DNA of 64,000 bases from Amycolatopsis sp. CA-126428 (GCF_002904335.1 NZ_PPHF01000095.1:1-64000), one strand, 5' to 3'. Counted from the stretch's first letter, positions 1-9,252 are shown. Numbers and translations are program-made. Notes: generated by a model from the letters alone, not told the origin.

Positions 1-178
1 CCCAGGGCGACCGGCTGAGCAGTTCGACGTCGAGATCCGGGATGCCGGTCACGATGCGCAGGAGGTCGTGCCGATCCCCGTCGCCGAGCGTGTGCGCCTC
101 GGGGAAGTCGGCCGTCGAGAACAGCGAGCCGAACGAATCGTCCGGCCCAACGAGGTCTCCGGGCTCGCCGAACAGCTC
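1..178 (-). pseudogene. Remnant of FAD-dependent aromatic monooxygenase (partial, runs off window)
   Basis: An open minus-strand frame enters from the window edge and reads GSLFSTADFPEAHTLGDGD, then LLRIVTGIPDLDVELLSRSPW-like sequence (19-residue core IVTGIPDLDVELLSRSPW). This matches the middle of PHBH-type FAD monooxygenases, just before their GDAAH motif. An in-frame TAA lies immediately upstream at 179-181, and no ATG or GTG with a ribosome site precedes the homologous part. The N-terminal FAD-binding half is therefore missing, unless a frameshift joins it to sequence I cannot see. It lies 50 bp downstream of the LAL regulator. Family assignment rests on motif memory only. Confidence 0.4.
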
Positions 179-228
179 TTACCGAGCCGATCGGTCCCGC
201 GCCGGACGCGCGAACCGGCGAGAACGCT

Positions 229-3102
229 TCACCCCGCGCGAACTCCGACGAGCTCGTCGCGCGACCGTACCTTCAGCTTTCGCAGGACGTTGGCCACGTG
301 CTGCTCGACGGTCCGCCTGGACAGGAACAGCACCTCCGCTATCTCCCGGTTCGTGTGGCCGTCCGCCAGCAGTGATGCCACGTCGAGCTCTCGCGGCGAC
401 AGCTGGTCGCCGTATCCCCGGCGGCCGCGGCGTGACGGAACCGCTCCGCCCATCGAGCGGGAGGTGTGGCGGCAGCGGGCCGCGTCGCGAGTGGCGCCCA
501 GCGCCGCGAAGGCGTCCGCGAGGTCGGCGATTTCCCCCGTCACGCCGGTGTCTCCGTGCTCGAGACGGCAGCGCGCACGGCGTTCGGCCGCCAACGTCGC
601 CGGGTACGGCGCCGGAAGCCGGCCGTAGCGTTCGCTTGCCTCGTCGAAGAACCGGATCGCGGCCGGCTCGTCGCCGGCCGCCGCCGCGACGATCCCGCGA
701 GCGTCGGCGAGGACCGCGCGGGCCATCGGCGCGTCCAGGCCGATCGTCTCCCGGTCGAGCTCGTCGAGCAGCGCGCGGGCCTCCACGACGCGGCCGGTCC
801 GGCAGAACGCCTCCGCCGCCGTCGGGATCAGGTCGCCCGCCCACGCCCACACCCCCTTGGTGCGCAACAGCTCCAGGCCGCGGGCCGCCTCGGCCGCCGC
901 CGCTTCGGCGGCGTCCTGCGCCAGCAGCATGCCCGCGATCCCGCCGTGCGCGGCGACCACCACCGGCGTGACCGCGTTCTCCGGCCGGTCGACGCCGATC
1001 GCGGAGAAGCGGGCCGCCGCACGGTCCCAGGCACCGCGGGTGCCGGCCAGCAGACCCAGGACCAGCGACAGCTCGCTGCTGACCGGCAGCAGATCGCGGT
1101 ATTCGGCCAGCAGCCCGAGTGCGCGTTCGTCCAGCCCGGTCCACTCACCGCTCAACCAGTCGATGTGCACGCCGGTGGTGCGGGCCGTGCTGACGACGTA
1201 CGGGGTCCCGGAGTCGGCCGCGAGCTGCATCCCGCGCTCCAGCAGGCCGCGCGCCCGCCGGTGGTGCCCGGTCCACGCGCCCGCGTCGGCGGCGTTGCAG
1301 TACAGCCGCGCCAGCTGACGTTGTTCCTCCGCCGTGCCGGCGGCGGGTGGGACGCCCTCGAGTTCGGCCCACGCCCGGCGGTCACCGGTGTGCAGCCGGG
1401 ACGGGACGTTGTTGGCCATCAACGTCAGCCGCAACCGGGTGTCGGAGGTGGTGGTGATGAGCGTGTCGACCCGGTCGAGCCACGGCCGGTGGGCGCGCAA
1501 CGGCGTCGCCCCGATCCACGGCTGGGCCAGCACCGCCATCGCCCGGCCGGCCAGGTCCGGGCGGTGTTCCAGCCCACCCAGCGCCACCTCGAGCTCGACG
1601 CGGGCCGCTTCCAGCCCGCCCGCCTGCCGGGCGAGCAGCAGGCCCAGGCTCAGCCGGATCTCCGCCGACAACCGGCCGGACAGCCGAGCGTCGCTCAACA
1701 ACCCTTCCAGCGTCGTGATGACGTCGGTCTGCGAAACCCCGTTCGCGGCGACCGACGCCAGCTTCACCGCCAGCCTGTCCACCGTGGACGGTTCGAGATC
1801 CGTGGTGGCCAGCAGGGAGCGGAGCAGCCCGATCGCCGTCGCCGGGTCGCCGGCGTCGATCGCGCGGTCGGCCGCGGCCTCGCCGTACCGCAGCGCGCCC
1901 GGGCCGTCCCCGGCCTTGCGGCTGTGTTCGGCCAGCTCGGCCAGGGGCGGTGGGTTCCGGCCGGCCAGAGCGCGGACGGCCCGCCGGTGCAACTGCTCCC
2001 GGTGCGGCCCGGGAATCGTCCGGTACGCGGCCTGCCGCGCGAGCTCGTGCCGGAAGCCGTAGCGGCATTCGGCGAACTCGACGAGCACGGCGCGTTCGAG
2101 AGCCAGCACCAGCGCTTGCCGGCCGCGCGCCGCCTCCAGACCCGCGATCTCGCCGAGGATCGCCGCGGAACCGGGTTCCCCGAGCACCGCGGCCGCTTCG
2201 GTGATCCGCCGCGCCGCGAGCGGCAGTGCCGCCATCCTCTCGGCCGCCGCTTCTCGCAGCGGCACCGGCACCTCGGCTCCGTCGAGCATGCGCCGCGCCA
2301 CCGCATCGTCCTGGACCGCTCCGGCCGGATCGCGCAGCACAAGCAGGACTTCTTCGACGACGAACGGGATTCCGGCCGTGCGCTCGTGCAGCCGGGCCGC
2401 GAACGCGGCGGAGATGTCCGGCTCGCCGAGCACCGCCGCGGCCAGCCGGCGCACGCCGCCGGGATCGAGGGGGCCGAGCCGGATCCGCGTGGTCGAGCCG
2501 CCGGCCGCCGGGCGGTGCGCATGGCCGAGGGGCAGCCCGCCGGGCGCGTCCTCGGGCCGGTAGGTGACCACGAGAACGGTTCCCGGTGGCAGGTCGGCCG
2601 CGAGGAACCGCAGCAACCGCCGGGACCCGTCGTCGGCCCAGTGCAGGTCGTCGACCACCAGGACCAGCGGGCCGAGCGAGTCCAGCAGCTCCCGGACCGC
2701 GCGGAAGAAGCGGTGCGTCTCCGCACGGCTGTCACCGAGCGGATCCGGGGGCGGGGGCAGCGATGGCGCCAGCTCCGGGACGTAGCGCCCCAGAACACCC
2801 GCGAGCGGGCTCAGCCGACCTGCCGGTGGCAGGTGCCGGCCCGCCTCCCGAAGCGCCTCGACGACCACCCCGTACGGAAACGGCTCCCGCCCGGGCCGGC
2901 AGCGCGCGGCCAGCACCCGTGTCCGGCCGAGCTCGGGGCGCGCCGTCAGTTCGGCGGTCAGCCGGGTCTTGCCGATCCCGGCCTCGCCCTCGATCACCAC
3001 GAGCGCGGGCGGACGCCGGGCGGCGGAGAGCAGCGCGGCCAGCTCGTCGGTCCGGCCGACGAACACAGGAGACGCGCTCCTGGTCACGATCCCGTTCGTC
3101 AT
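229..3102 (-). CDS. LAL-family (large ATP-binding LuxR-type) transcriptional regulator
   Basis: A 957-residue regulator of the MalT/LAL type, which binds ATP, senses a ligand through a helical repeat region and activates transcription. Residues about 10-200 form the AAA-type ATPase, with Walker A GEAGIGKTR and Walker B LVLVVDDLHWAD. The long alpha-helical middle is rich in Ala/Leu/Arg. The last 60 residues are a LuxR helix-turn-helix (LSPRELDVASLLADGHTNRE, then RRTVEQHVANVLRKL). I chose the ATG at 3102 because GGAGGA sits 5-6 bases upstream. A longer open frame to 3342 has no ribosome site and reads through the repeats of the promoter region. It is divergent from the subtilase gene and may control it. 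Confidence 0.93.
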   Translation of the reverse strand: MTNGIVTRSASPVFVGRTDELAALLSAARRPPALVVIEGEAGIGKTRLTAELTARPELGRTRVLAARCRPGREPFPYGVVVEALREAGRHLPPAGRLSPLAGVLGRYVPELAPSLPPPPDPLGDSRAETHRFFRAVRELLDSLGPLVLVVDDLHWADDGSRRLLRFLAADLPPGTVLVVTYRPEDAPGGLPLGHAHRPAAGGSTTRIRLGPLDPGGVRRLAAAVLGEPDISAAFAARLHERTAGIPFVVEEVLLVLRDPAGAVQDDAVARRMLDGAEVPVPLREAAAERMAALPLAARRITEAAAVLGEPGSAAILGEIAGLEAARGRQALVLALERAVLVEFAECRYGFRHELARQAAYRTIPGPHREQLHRRAVRALAGRNPPPLAELAEHSRKAGDGPGALRYGEAAADRAIDAGDPATAIGLLRSLLATTDLEPSTVDRLAVKLASVAANGVSQTDVITTLEGLLSDARLSGRLSAEIRLSLGLLLARQAGGLEAARVELEVALGGLEHRPDLAGRAMAVLAQPWIGATPLRAHRPWLDRVDTLITTTSDTRLRLTLMANNVPSRLHTGDRRAWAELEGVPPAAGTAEEQRQLARLYCNAADAGAWTGHHRRARGLLERGMQLAADSGTPYVVSTARTTGVHIDWLSGEWTGLDERALGLLAEYRDLLPVSSELSLVLGLLAGTRGAWDRAAARFSAIGVDRPENAVTPVVVAAHGGIAGMLLAQDAAEAAAAEAARGLELLRTKGVWAWAGDLIPTAAEAFCRTGRVVEARALLDELDRETIGLDAPMARAVLADARGIVAAAAGDEPAAIRFFDEASERYGRLPAPYPATLAAERRARCRLEHGDTGVTGEIADLADAFAALGATRDAARCRHTSRSMGGAVPSRRGRRGYGDQLSPRELDVASLLADGHTNREIAEVLFLSRRTVEQHVANVLRKLKVRSRDELVGVRAG

Positions 3103-3143
3103 CGCCGTCCTCCGCCTGCTCGAAGCGCGGCACCGCCCCCGAA

Positions 3144-3171
3144 CCACCTTGTCCGGACCACCTTGTCCGGA
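3144..3171. promoter_or_regulatory. Tandem 14-bp direct repeat in LAL/subtilase divergent promoter region
   Basis: CCACCTTGTCCGGA is repeated exactly, head to tail, at 3144-3157 and 3158-3171, about 45 bp upstream of the LAL regulator start. Such repeats upstream of a regulator gene often bind a regulator, possibly the LAL protein itself. No binding evidence is available. Confidence 0.4.
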
Positions 3172-3233
3172 TTGCCCGAGCGTAGGACCGACCGTCCGCT
3201 GCACGGAACCCGCGGCGGCAGGCACGGAACTTT

Positions 3234-3274
3234 CGTAGGGCCACGCCCCGGGCATTTGTTTACGTAGCCCTACG
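3234..3274. promoter_or_regulatory. Inverted repeat CGTAGGGC-N25-GCCCTACG
   Basis: Two perfect 8-bp arms (3234-3241 and 3267-3274) flank an AT-richer stretch containing TTTGTTTACGTAG. The half-site CGTAGG also occurs at 3181. The repeat lies about 120 bp upstream of the subtilase start, a plausible position for an activator or repressor site. This is inference only. Confidence 0.35.
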
Positions 3275-3392
3275 GGGCGCTGCCTCGCTTGTTCTCGCAG
3301 ATCACCGCGCCCGACAGTGAGTCGGCGGTGGCTCTCGGTCACCCGGCCGGGCCGCGACGCGATTCACCTGTTCGAGTGAGTGGAGCTGAAGC

Positions 3393-4931
3393 ATGCGCAC
3401 AGTTCATCGGAAGGCGGGCGTACTCGCCGCAGCGGTCCTGGCCACGCTGGCCACGGCCGGCGCGGCGGCCGCCGCGCAACCGGAGGGCACCGTGGTCCCG
3501 GCCCGCCAGCACTACGGCGACCAGTACATCGTCGTGCTGAAGGACGCCCAAGCCCGCACGAACCCGGTGTCCCTCGCCGGGCACTACGGCGGGGAAGTCC
3601 GGTCGACCTACACCCGGGTCCTGCACGGGTTTTCCGCGCGGCACCTCACCGCGCAGCAGGCACGCCGGCTCGCCGCCGACCCCGCGGTGGCCGCGGTCTA
3701 CGAGGACGGCACGGCGCGGATCACCGGCACCCAGACGAACCCCACCTGGGGCCTCGACCGGATCGACCAGGCGAACCTGCCCCGCGACAAGTCCTACACC
3801 TACCCCAACACCGGCGAGGGCGTCACCGCCTACGACCTCGACACCGGGATCAAACCCGACAACCCCGAGTACGAAGGCCGCGCGTCGATCGGCAAGGACT
3901 TCGTCGGCGGCAACGGCAGCGACTGCAACGGCCACGGCACGCACACCGCGGGCACGATCGGCAGCAAGACCTACGGCGTCGCGAAGAAGGTCAAGATCGT
4001 CGGGCTCAAGGTGCTCGGCAACGACTGCACCGGCAACGGCCCGGACTCGGCCGCGGTGGACGCGATCGAGTGGGTGACGGCCAACGCCGTCAAGCCCGCG
4101 GTGGCGAACATGAGCCTGACCATGGACCAGGTCGGCGTCGGCGACGACGCGATCAAACGGTCGATCGCCGCGGGCATCGTCTACTCGGTGGCTGCGGGCA
4201 ACAACTCCACCGACGCCTGCAACACCAGTCCCGCGCACGTGCCCGAGGCGATCACGGTCAACGCCTCCGACGAGAACGACAACCGCGCGTCGTTCTCCAA
4301 CTACGGCAGCTGCACGGACATCTTCGCGCCGGGCAACAACATCACGTCGCTCGGGCTGTCCAACGGCAGCAGCGCGAACATGAGCGGCACGTCGATGGCC
4401 ACCCCGCACGTGACCGGCGCAGCGGCGCTCTATCTGGCGGCGAACCCGGGCGCCACCGCGCAGCAGACGCGGGACGCGCTCGTCGGCGGCGCCACGTCCG
4501 GGGTGGTCAAGAACGCCGGCAGCGGGTCACCGAACAAGCTGCTGAACGTGTCGTTCATCGGCGGCGGCACCCCGCCGTCGAAGTGCGGCGCGAAGTCGAA
4601 CACGACGCCGGTGGCGATCCCGGACGCCGGAGCGGCGGTCACCAGCTCGATCACCCAGGACGGCTGCGACGGCAAGGCGTCGGCGGCGCTGGCGGTGAAG
4701 GTCGACATCACCCACACCTACACCGGCGACCTGACGCTCGACCTGATCGGCCCGAGCGGCACGGTCTACTCCCTGCAGAAGGCCGGTGGCGCCGGGTCGG
4801 CGTCGGGCATCCACACCACCTACACGGTGAACGCGGCCGCCGAGGCGGCCAACGGCACCTGGCAGGTGCGGGTGCGGGACGTCTACCGGTACGACACCGG
4901 CACGCTGGACGGCTTCACGATCACCTTCTGA
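3393..4931 (+). CDS. Secreted subtilisin-family (S8) serine protease with inhibitor I9 prodomain and P-domain
   Basis: A 512-residue exported protease that probably degrades extracellular protein. Residues 1-28 are a Sec signal peptide ending AAAA-Q. Residues about 45-110 form an I9 propeptide (QYIVVLKDAQA ... GFSARHLTAQQARRLAADP). The catalytic triad is visible: Asp150 in YDLDTGI, His181 in NGHGTHTAG and Ser334 in GTSMATPHVTGAAALY. The C-terminal part from about residue 400 (CGAKSNTTPVAIPDAGA to the end) resembles a proprotein convertase P/Homo-B domain. The ATG at 3393 follows GGAGCTG. The gene ends at a strong hairpin shared with the convergent protease gene. Confidence 0.95.
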   Translation: MRTVHRKAGVLAAAVLATLATAGAAAAAQPEGTVVPARQHYGDQYIVVLKDAQARTNPVSLAGHYGGEVRSTYTRVLHGFSARHLTAQQARRLAADPAVAAVYEDGTARITGTQTNPTWGLDRIDQANLPRDKSYTYPNTGEGVTAYDLDTGIKPDNPEYEGRASIGKDFVGGNGSDCNGHGTHTAGTIGSKTYGVAKKVKIVGLKVLGNDCTGNGPDSAAVDAIEWVTANAVKPAVANMSLTMDQVGVGDDAIKRSIAAGIVYSVAAGNNSTDACNTSPAHVPEAITVNASDENDNRASFSNYGSCTDIFAPGNNITSLGLSNGSSANMSGTSMATPHVTGAAALYLAANPGATAQQTRDALVGGATSGVVKNAGSGSPNKLLNVSFIGGGTPPSKCGAKSNTTPVAIPDAGAAVTSSITQDGCDGKASAALAVKVDITHTYTGDLTLDLIGPSGTVYSLQKAGGAGSASGIHTTYTVNAAAEAANGTWQVRVRDVYRYDTGTLDGFTITF

Positions 4932-4936
4932 TCCCC

Positions 4937-4970
4937 CTGGGGCGGGGTGGCCACCGCCTCCCCGCCCCAG
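4937..4970. terminator. Bidirectional hairpin terminator between convergent protease genes
   Basis: Perfect 11-bp arms CTGGGGCGGGG and CCCCGCCCCAG enclose a 12-base loop. It lies between the stop codons of the subtilase (plus) and the trypsin-like protease (minus), which are only 42 bp apart, so it probably serves both. Confidence 0.75.
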
Positions 4971-4973
4971 TCC

Positions 4974-6419
4974 TCATCGGACGGTCAACGTGTACGTCGC
5001 CGTCGCCGTCTTGCCGGACGAGTCCTTCGCGGTGACCGTCACCGGGTAGGTCCCGCGCTGGAACGGTCCGATCACCTGCATCCGCGACGTCCCGCCGCCG
5101 TTCACCGTGGCGGGGTTGAAGAACGGCGCGAACGACAGCCCGGTGGCCGACAGCGTCACGGTGCCGGTGCCGCCGGCCACGGTGACGGTCGCCGTGGTGA
5201 AGAAGCCGGGCTGCACGGTCCCGCCACCGGGGTCGACGCTCACCTTCAGGTCGCCCGTGGGCGGCTGGCCGCTGCCGACGGTGAGCGTCAGCTTCGCGGT
5301 CGCCGTGCCGCTCGGACCGGACCCGGTGATCGTGACCGGGTAGTCCCCCTGCGGAGTGCTCGCGGACGTTTCGACGGTCAGCTTCGCGGTCTCCCCCGAG
5401 GTGATCGTCGCGGGCTGGAAGGTCGCCTTGGTCCCGTCGGGCAGACCGGACGCGGTCAGGTCGACCTTCTCCGGCCCGTTCTTCCCGGCGGTGCTCGTCA
5501 CCGAAGCGGAGGCGTACTGGCCCGGTTCGACCTGGACCGTGCCGGGCGCGACCCCGAGACCGAACGTCTCCGGCGGGGTGACGTCGCCGATCTGCTGCTT
5601 GACCCAGTCGCCCATGTCGTTGTTGAGCCGGCCGTAGACGCTGTACCACTTGAAGTCGCTTCGGCTCCACGACGCGACTCCGGCGACCTTGCCGTCGACG
5701 ATCAGCGGACCGCCGCTGTCGCCGGGCAGGATCGAGACGTGGCCGTCGGAGTAGCCGCTGCAGATCATGGTGGCTTCCTGGAACCCGGCGCCGACCCCGT
5801 TGCAGTTGCTGCCGGCGACGATCGGCAGGCTGAACTTCGTCAGCGTGACGTCGCGGGTGTTGTCGTTGAAGTCCTTCTTGCCGTAGCCGAGACCGAGGCC
5901 GGTCTTGCCCGGCTTGTTCAGGTCGGTGTCGGCCGAGGTGGCGAACTTCGCGTACTGGCCGCCCGGTACCGGGATGTCCCGGTCGGTGGTCACCACCGCG
6001 ACGTCGTAGCCTTGGTCGAAGTTGACGTACTTGGGGTGGGTGTCGTAGCTGACGACGCCGATGGACGTGCCACCGCCGGCGTTGAGGTCGTCGAGCCCGT
6101 AGAGGAACGACTTCTGGCCTTCGGCCGCCTTGCAGTGGGCGGCGATGAGGATCTTGCGCGGCGCGACGACCGATCCGGTGCAGGTCTGGCCGAGCGGCCG
6201 CGACCCGCCCTCCCGCAGCCCCGCGATGATGAACGGGTAGTCCTTGACCGACGCCGGCGTCCCGCCGACCGAAGACGGCGAAACCCCCGACGGCAGCGGC
6301 GTTCCGCCGAGCGGGGTGACCGCGGGCGGATTGCCGCCCGCGTGCGCGGTGGGCACGGCGAACAGCGGGAGGGCGAGGACGGCGGCGAACGCGCCCAGCA
6401 AGCGTTTTCTCGAGTTCAC
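4974..6419 (-). CDS. Secreted trypsin-like (S1) serine protease with two C-terminal Ig-like domains
   Basis: A 481-residue exported protease. The GTG at 6419 follows AAGGAGCTGCC and begins a clear signal peptide (NSRKRLLGAFAAVLALPLF ... AHA). A longer frame continues upstream but lacks a ribosome site. The trypsin fold shows His95 in LIAAHCKA, Asp139 in GYDVAVVTT and Ser235 in LPGDSGGPLIVDG. After about residue 290 come two tandem beta-sandwich domains of about 85 residues, each opening with PGQ/QPG and ending in YPVTITG or YPVTVTAKD. Such modules in actinomycete proteases are usually binding or spacer domains. The gene is convergent with the subtilase. Confidence 0.92.
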   Translation of the reverse strand: MNSRKRLLGAFAAVLALPLFAVPTAHAGGNPPAVTPLGGTPLPSGVSPSSVGGTPASVKDYPFIIAGLREGGSRPLGQTCTGSVVAPRKILIAAHCKAAEGQKSFLYGLDDLNAGGGTSIGVVSYDTHPKYVNFDQGYDVAVVTTDRDIPVPGGQYAKFATSADTDLNKPGKTGLGLGYGKKDFNDNTRDVTLTKFSLPIVAGSNCNGVGAGFQEATMICSGYSDGHVSILPGDSGGPLIVDGKVAGVASWSRSDFKWYSVYGRLNNDMGDWVKQQIGDVTPPETFGLGVAPGTVQVEPGQYASASVTSTAGKNGPEKVDLTASGLPDGTKATFQPATITSGETAKLTVETSASTPQGDYPVTITGSGPSGTATAKLTLTVGSGQPPTGDLKVSVDPGGGTVQPGFFTTATVTVAGGTGTVTLSATGLSFAPFFNPATVNGGGTSRMQVIGPFQRGTYPVTVTAKDSSGKTATATYTLTVR

Positions 6420-6825
6420 GGCAGCTCCTTGTCGAGGTTGCTGCCGGTACTTTCCGGTGACGCCGGATCCGAGAACAACCGGGGAACCGCCCCGTACGGC
6501 TACGGAACTATTGATGATCGCGCCGGGCGCCGTGAGGCGGGCCGGTCGTCCCGCGATCGCGGGAGCGGCTGTGAACGTTCCTCCGGTCAGAGCGCGTCTT
6601 CGGTGCCGTGGCGGAGGAATACCGGCGGAAACGGTGTTCCGCGAACCGCCTCGCCCCCCGGAACGATCCGCGACTTTCGTCTTCCTACCGACGACGGTGG
6701 CTCGCCTCCTCGACGCCGGGACATCGTGCGGGCACCGGGATTTCCGTTCTGGTGAACCGGTGTTCCGGTGTGTCCCGACCGTTCCGACTACCAAGCGGCG
6801 ACGACGCCGCTGATTGTGAGCGATC
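6420..6825. other. Divergent intergenic region between two S1 protease genes
   Basis: These 406 bp carry no gene that I can support. They must hold the two divergent promoters. A perfect 16-bp palindrome TCCCGCGATCGCGGGA lies at 6549-6564, roughly midway, and could be an operator or a chance self-complementary site. I could not assign convincing -35/-10 pairs. Confidence 0.5.
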
Positions 6826-7533
6826 ATGCGCAAGGTGCTTTCGGCCGCACTCGCGGTTCTCGCGATGGCCGTCCCCGGGGTCGCGCAGGCCCAGCAGACC
6901 TCCGGCGCCCAACCCGGCATCATCGGCGGCACGACCGCCACCGAGACCTACAGCTTCATGGTCTCGCTGAGCAACGGCTGCGGCGGCAGCCTCGTCGCGT
7001 CCCAGTGGATCGTCACCGCCAACCACTGCGGCAGCGCGTCGCAGGGCCGCATCGGTTCCACGAACAAGAACTCCGGCGGCGAGGTGGGCCGCATCGACCG
7101 CCGGATCACCAAACCCGGCACCGACCTCACACTGATGCACCTGGCCACGGCGGTGCGGGCCACCCCGGTGCCGATGGCGACGAGCAACCCGGCCGCGAAC
7201 ACGACCGCGCGGCTGCTCGGCTGGGGCTGCACGAGCTGGCCGAGCTGCAGCACCCCGACGACGCTGCGGCAGATCGACCTGCGCGTGCTGCCCAGCAGTT
7301 CCTGCTACGCCGGTGGCGGCGGCTCGGGTGACGTCTGCGTTTCCGGCGACCGCACGCATTCGGCGTGCCACGGCGACTCCGGCGGCCCGGCGGTCGTCGG
7401 CACGACCGGCAACTGGACGCTGGTCGGCGAGACGCACGGCCCCGGCGACAACGGCGGCGAATGCGCGACGAGCACCCTCTACACCGGCATCGCCCAGCAC
7501 CTGAGCTGGATCCGGCAGCAGATCGGATCCTGA
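6826..7533 (+). CDS. Secreted chymotrypsin/trypsin-family (S1) serine protease
   Basis: A 235-residue exported protease with a 23-residue signal peptide (RKVLSAALAVLAMAVPGVAQA) and a very short propeptide before the IIGGT activation site. The triad is His67 in TANHCGS, Asp100 in GTDLTLMHL and Ser185 in CHGDSGGPAV. Six cysteines allow the usual disulfides. It lacks the long prodomain of streptogrisins, so it is closer to classical trypsins. The ATG at 6826 has only a weak ribosome site (GTGAGCG). A strong hairpin follows the stop. It is a second S1 protease next to, but not closely like, the multidomain one on the other strand. Confidence 0.93.
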   Translation: MRKVLSAALAVLAMAVPGVAQAQQTSGAQPGIIGGTTATETYSFMVSLSNGCGGSLVASQWIVTANHCGSASQGRIGSTNKNSGGEVGRIDRRITKPGTDLTLMHLATAVRATPVPMATSNPAANTTARLLGWGCTSWPSCSTPTTLRQIDLRVLPSSSCYAGGGGSGDVCVSGDRTHSACHGDSGGPAVVGTTGNWTLVGETHGPGDNGGECATSTLYTGIAQHLSWIRQQIGS

Positions 7534-7542
7534 CCGCGAGCC

Positions 7543-7582
7543 CCGGTCACCGGCGGGCGACGCGCTTTCCGCCGGTGACCGG
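7543..7582 (+). terminator. Hairpin terminator after trypsin gene
   Basis: Perfect 14-bp arms CCGGTCACCGGCGG and CCGCCGGTGACCGG with a 12-base loop begin 9 bp after the protease stop codon. There is no T-run, which is usual for actinomycete terminators. Confidence 0.7.
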
Positions 7583-7628
7583 CAGCGGGCAGGACTTTCG
7601 TCGGTTCCGGTTCGTCCGGGCGGTGATC

Positions 7629-8528
7629 ATGATGGGAGAAGTGACTCCTCCGCAGCCGAGTTCGTTCGCGGTCACGTTGGACACCGCGATCGACGAAACC
7701 GGGCTCTCCCTCGAACGGCTCCAGCACCACCTCGCCGCCCGCGGGGTGCGGCTTTCGCGATCGGCGTTGTCCTACTGGCGCCGCGGCCGCTCGCAGCCCG
7801 AGCGCGAGAAATCCCTGGTCGCCGTCACCCACCTGGAGTCGGTGCTGGGCCTGGCCCCCGGAACCCTGACCTCCCAGCTCGGCCCGAGGGCACCGCGTGG
7901 GCGCTGGCTCGGCGAACCCGCCTGCCGGATCGAACGCCGGCGGCTGTGGCCGCAGCTGCGGGCGGTGTCGGGGCAGCTGAAACCGCCGCCCGACGGTCAG
8001 CTGTCGTTCTGGTCCGTCCACGACCGGATGGTCCTGGACGAGCACGGCCGCGAGCGCGCCCTGCAGGTCCGCATGGTCGCCGAGGCAACCGTCGACGGCG
8101 TCGACCGGCTGATGACGTACTACCAGGCCGACTCGTCCCTGACCACGCCCCCGGCCTACCGCATCGCCCGGCCCGCGCGGCCGGGGCAGGTCTGCCTCGA
8201 TCCGGAAACCGGGATGGTCGCCGGCGAACTGCGCCTGGAGCGCCCCCTCGCCCTCGGCGAAGTCACCGTCGTCGAGTTCGAAATCCGCTTCGCGGACGGC
8301 TCCCGCATCGACCACTACCACCGCCGGTTCACCCGGCCCGTCGCCGAGTACGTCTGCCAGGTGCAGTTCGGCCCCCGGGTGCCCGCCCGGATCCGGTCCT
8401 TCGAACAGCGCGGGCTGGGCGGCCCGGAGCACCCGAGCCGCCCGGTGTCCGTCGGCGCCGCCCACGTCGCCACGCTGGCCGCGCGCGACGTCCGGCCCGG
8501 TATCCGGGGCATCGGCTGGCGGTGGTGA
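7629..8528 (+). CDS. Hypothetical helix-turn-helix (XRE-like) cytoplasmic protein
   Basis: A 299-residue soluble protein without signal peptide or membrane segment. Residues about 12-75 look like a Cro/XRE-type helix-turn-helix used to read DNA (TGLSLERLQHHLAARGVRLS, then SALSYWRRGRSQPERE). The rest is an unfamiliar mixed alpha/beta domain containing WSVHDRMVLDEHG and repeated Arg/Glu-rich strands. It is probably a regulator whose C-terminal domain senses something. The double ATG at 7629/7632 leaves the exact start open, and a GTG at 7641 is also possible. It stands alone between a terminator and the CHAP gene, so context adds little. Confidence 0.75.
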   Translation: MMGEVTPPQPSSFAVTLDTAIDETGLSLERLQHHLAARGVRLSRSALSYWRRGRSQPEREKSLVAVTHLESVLGLAPGTLTSQLGPRAPRGRWLGEPACRIERRRLWPQLRAVSGQLKPPPDGQLSFWSVHDRMVLDEHGRERALQVRMVAEATVDGVDRLMTYYQADSSLTTPPAYRIARPARPGQVCLDPETGMVAGELRLERPLALGEVTVVEFEIRFADGSRIDHYHRRFTRPVAEYVCQVQFGPRVPARIRSFEQRGLGGPEHPSRPVSVGAAHVATLAARDVRPGIRGIGWRW

Positions 8529-8670
8529 CGCAATTCTGTGAACGACCGGCCCCGACCAGCGTGATCACCTTCCGCGGAACGAGTCGTCCACAAAGGCCTG
8601 GGTCGGGCGCGAACCCGGACCTACCGTCACGGCACACCGTTTCCCCGCCTCCCCCGCAGGAAGGGCCACC

Positions 8671-9210
8671 ATGCGCCGGACCGCTCGTGCCGTAGTCAGC
8701 TTCACCGCCGCCATCGCTTTCGCCGCGGCCGGAACGGCCACCGCCACCGCCACCCCCAGCCCGGCGCCACACCCGCACGCGGGCTCGATGGCCGCCGAGT
8801 TCGGCACCGTGCCGGCCGCCGCGACCGCCGGCACGATCGGCGACATCTACCCCGCGAAGTGGCGCAACGTCCCGCAGGACTCCGTCGTCGACGACTGGAA
8901 CATGTACAACCGCGAGTGCGTCTCGTGGGCCGCTTTCAACATCGACCGCCACGGCGAAAGCGCGAACAACTACGGCGACGCCAAGTACTGGGACGACAAC
9001 GCCCGCGGCGACGGCTACCGCGTCGACAACACCCCCACCGTCGGCGCCATCGCGCAGACCGACAACGGCACCTACGGCCACGTCGCCATCGTCGACAGCG
9101 TCCGCGGCGGAACCGTCACCGTCGAGGACTACAACTGGGCCGGCGACGGCCACTACCTCGTCCACGACGTGAACGCCTCTTCCTTCCGCTACATCCACTT
9201 CTACGGCTGA
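8671..9210 (+). CDS. Secreted CHAP-domain protein (putative peptidoglycan amidase/endopeptidase)
   Basis: A 179-residue exported protein with a Sec signal peptide ending near ATATATPSP. Residues about 65-178 form a CHAP domain. The catalytic Cys83 is in NRECVSWAAF and His137 in YGHVAIVDSV, followed by the usual DYNWAGDGHY strand. CHAP enzymes cleave peptide or amide bonds in peptidoglycan. With no wall-binding domain it may act in cell-wall turnover or on other bacteria. ATG 8671 is preceded by AGGAAGGGCCACC, a strong ribosome site. Confidence 0.9.
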   Translation: MRRTARAVVSFTAAIAFAAAGTATATATPSPAPHPHAGSMAAEFGTVPAAATAGTIGDIYPAKWRNVPQDSVVDDWNMYNRECVSWAAFNIDRHGESANNYGDAKYWDDNARGDGYRVDNTPTVGAIAQTDNGTYGHVAIVDSVRGGTVTVEDYNWAGDGHYLVHDVNASSFRYIHFYG

Positions 9211-9252
9211 TCCCCGCCGGCCGGCGAAACGTTCTTCGACGGAGGAAGAGCC

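Noticed and set aside
466..3267. Very long open frame on the plus strand opposite the LAL regulator
   Set aside because: Arg/Gly/Ala/Gln-rich translation without any motif; it mirrors a clearly coding minus-strand frame, as is common at this GC content.
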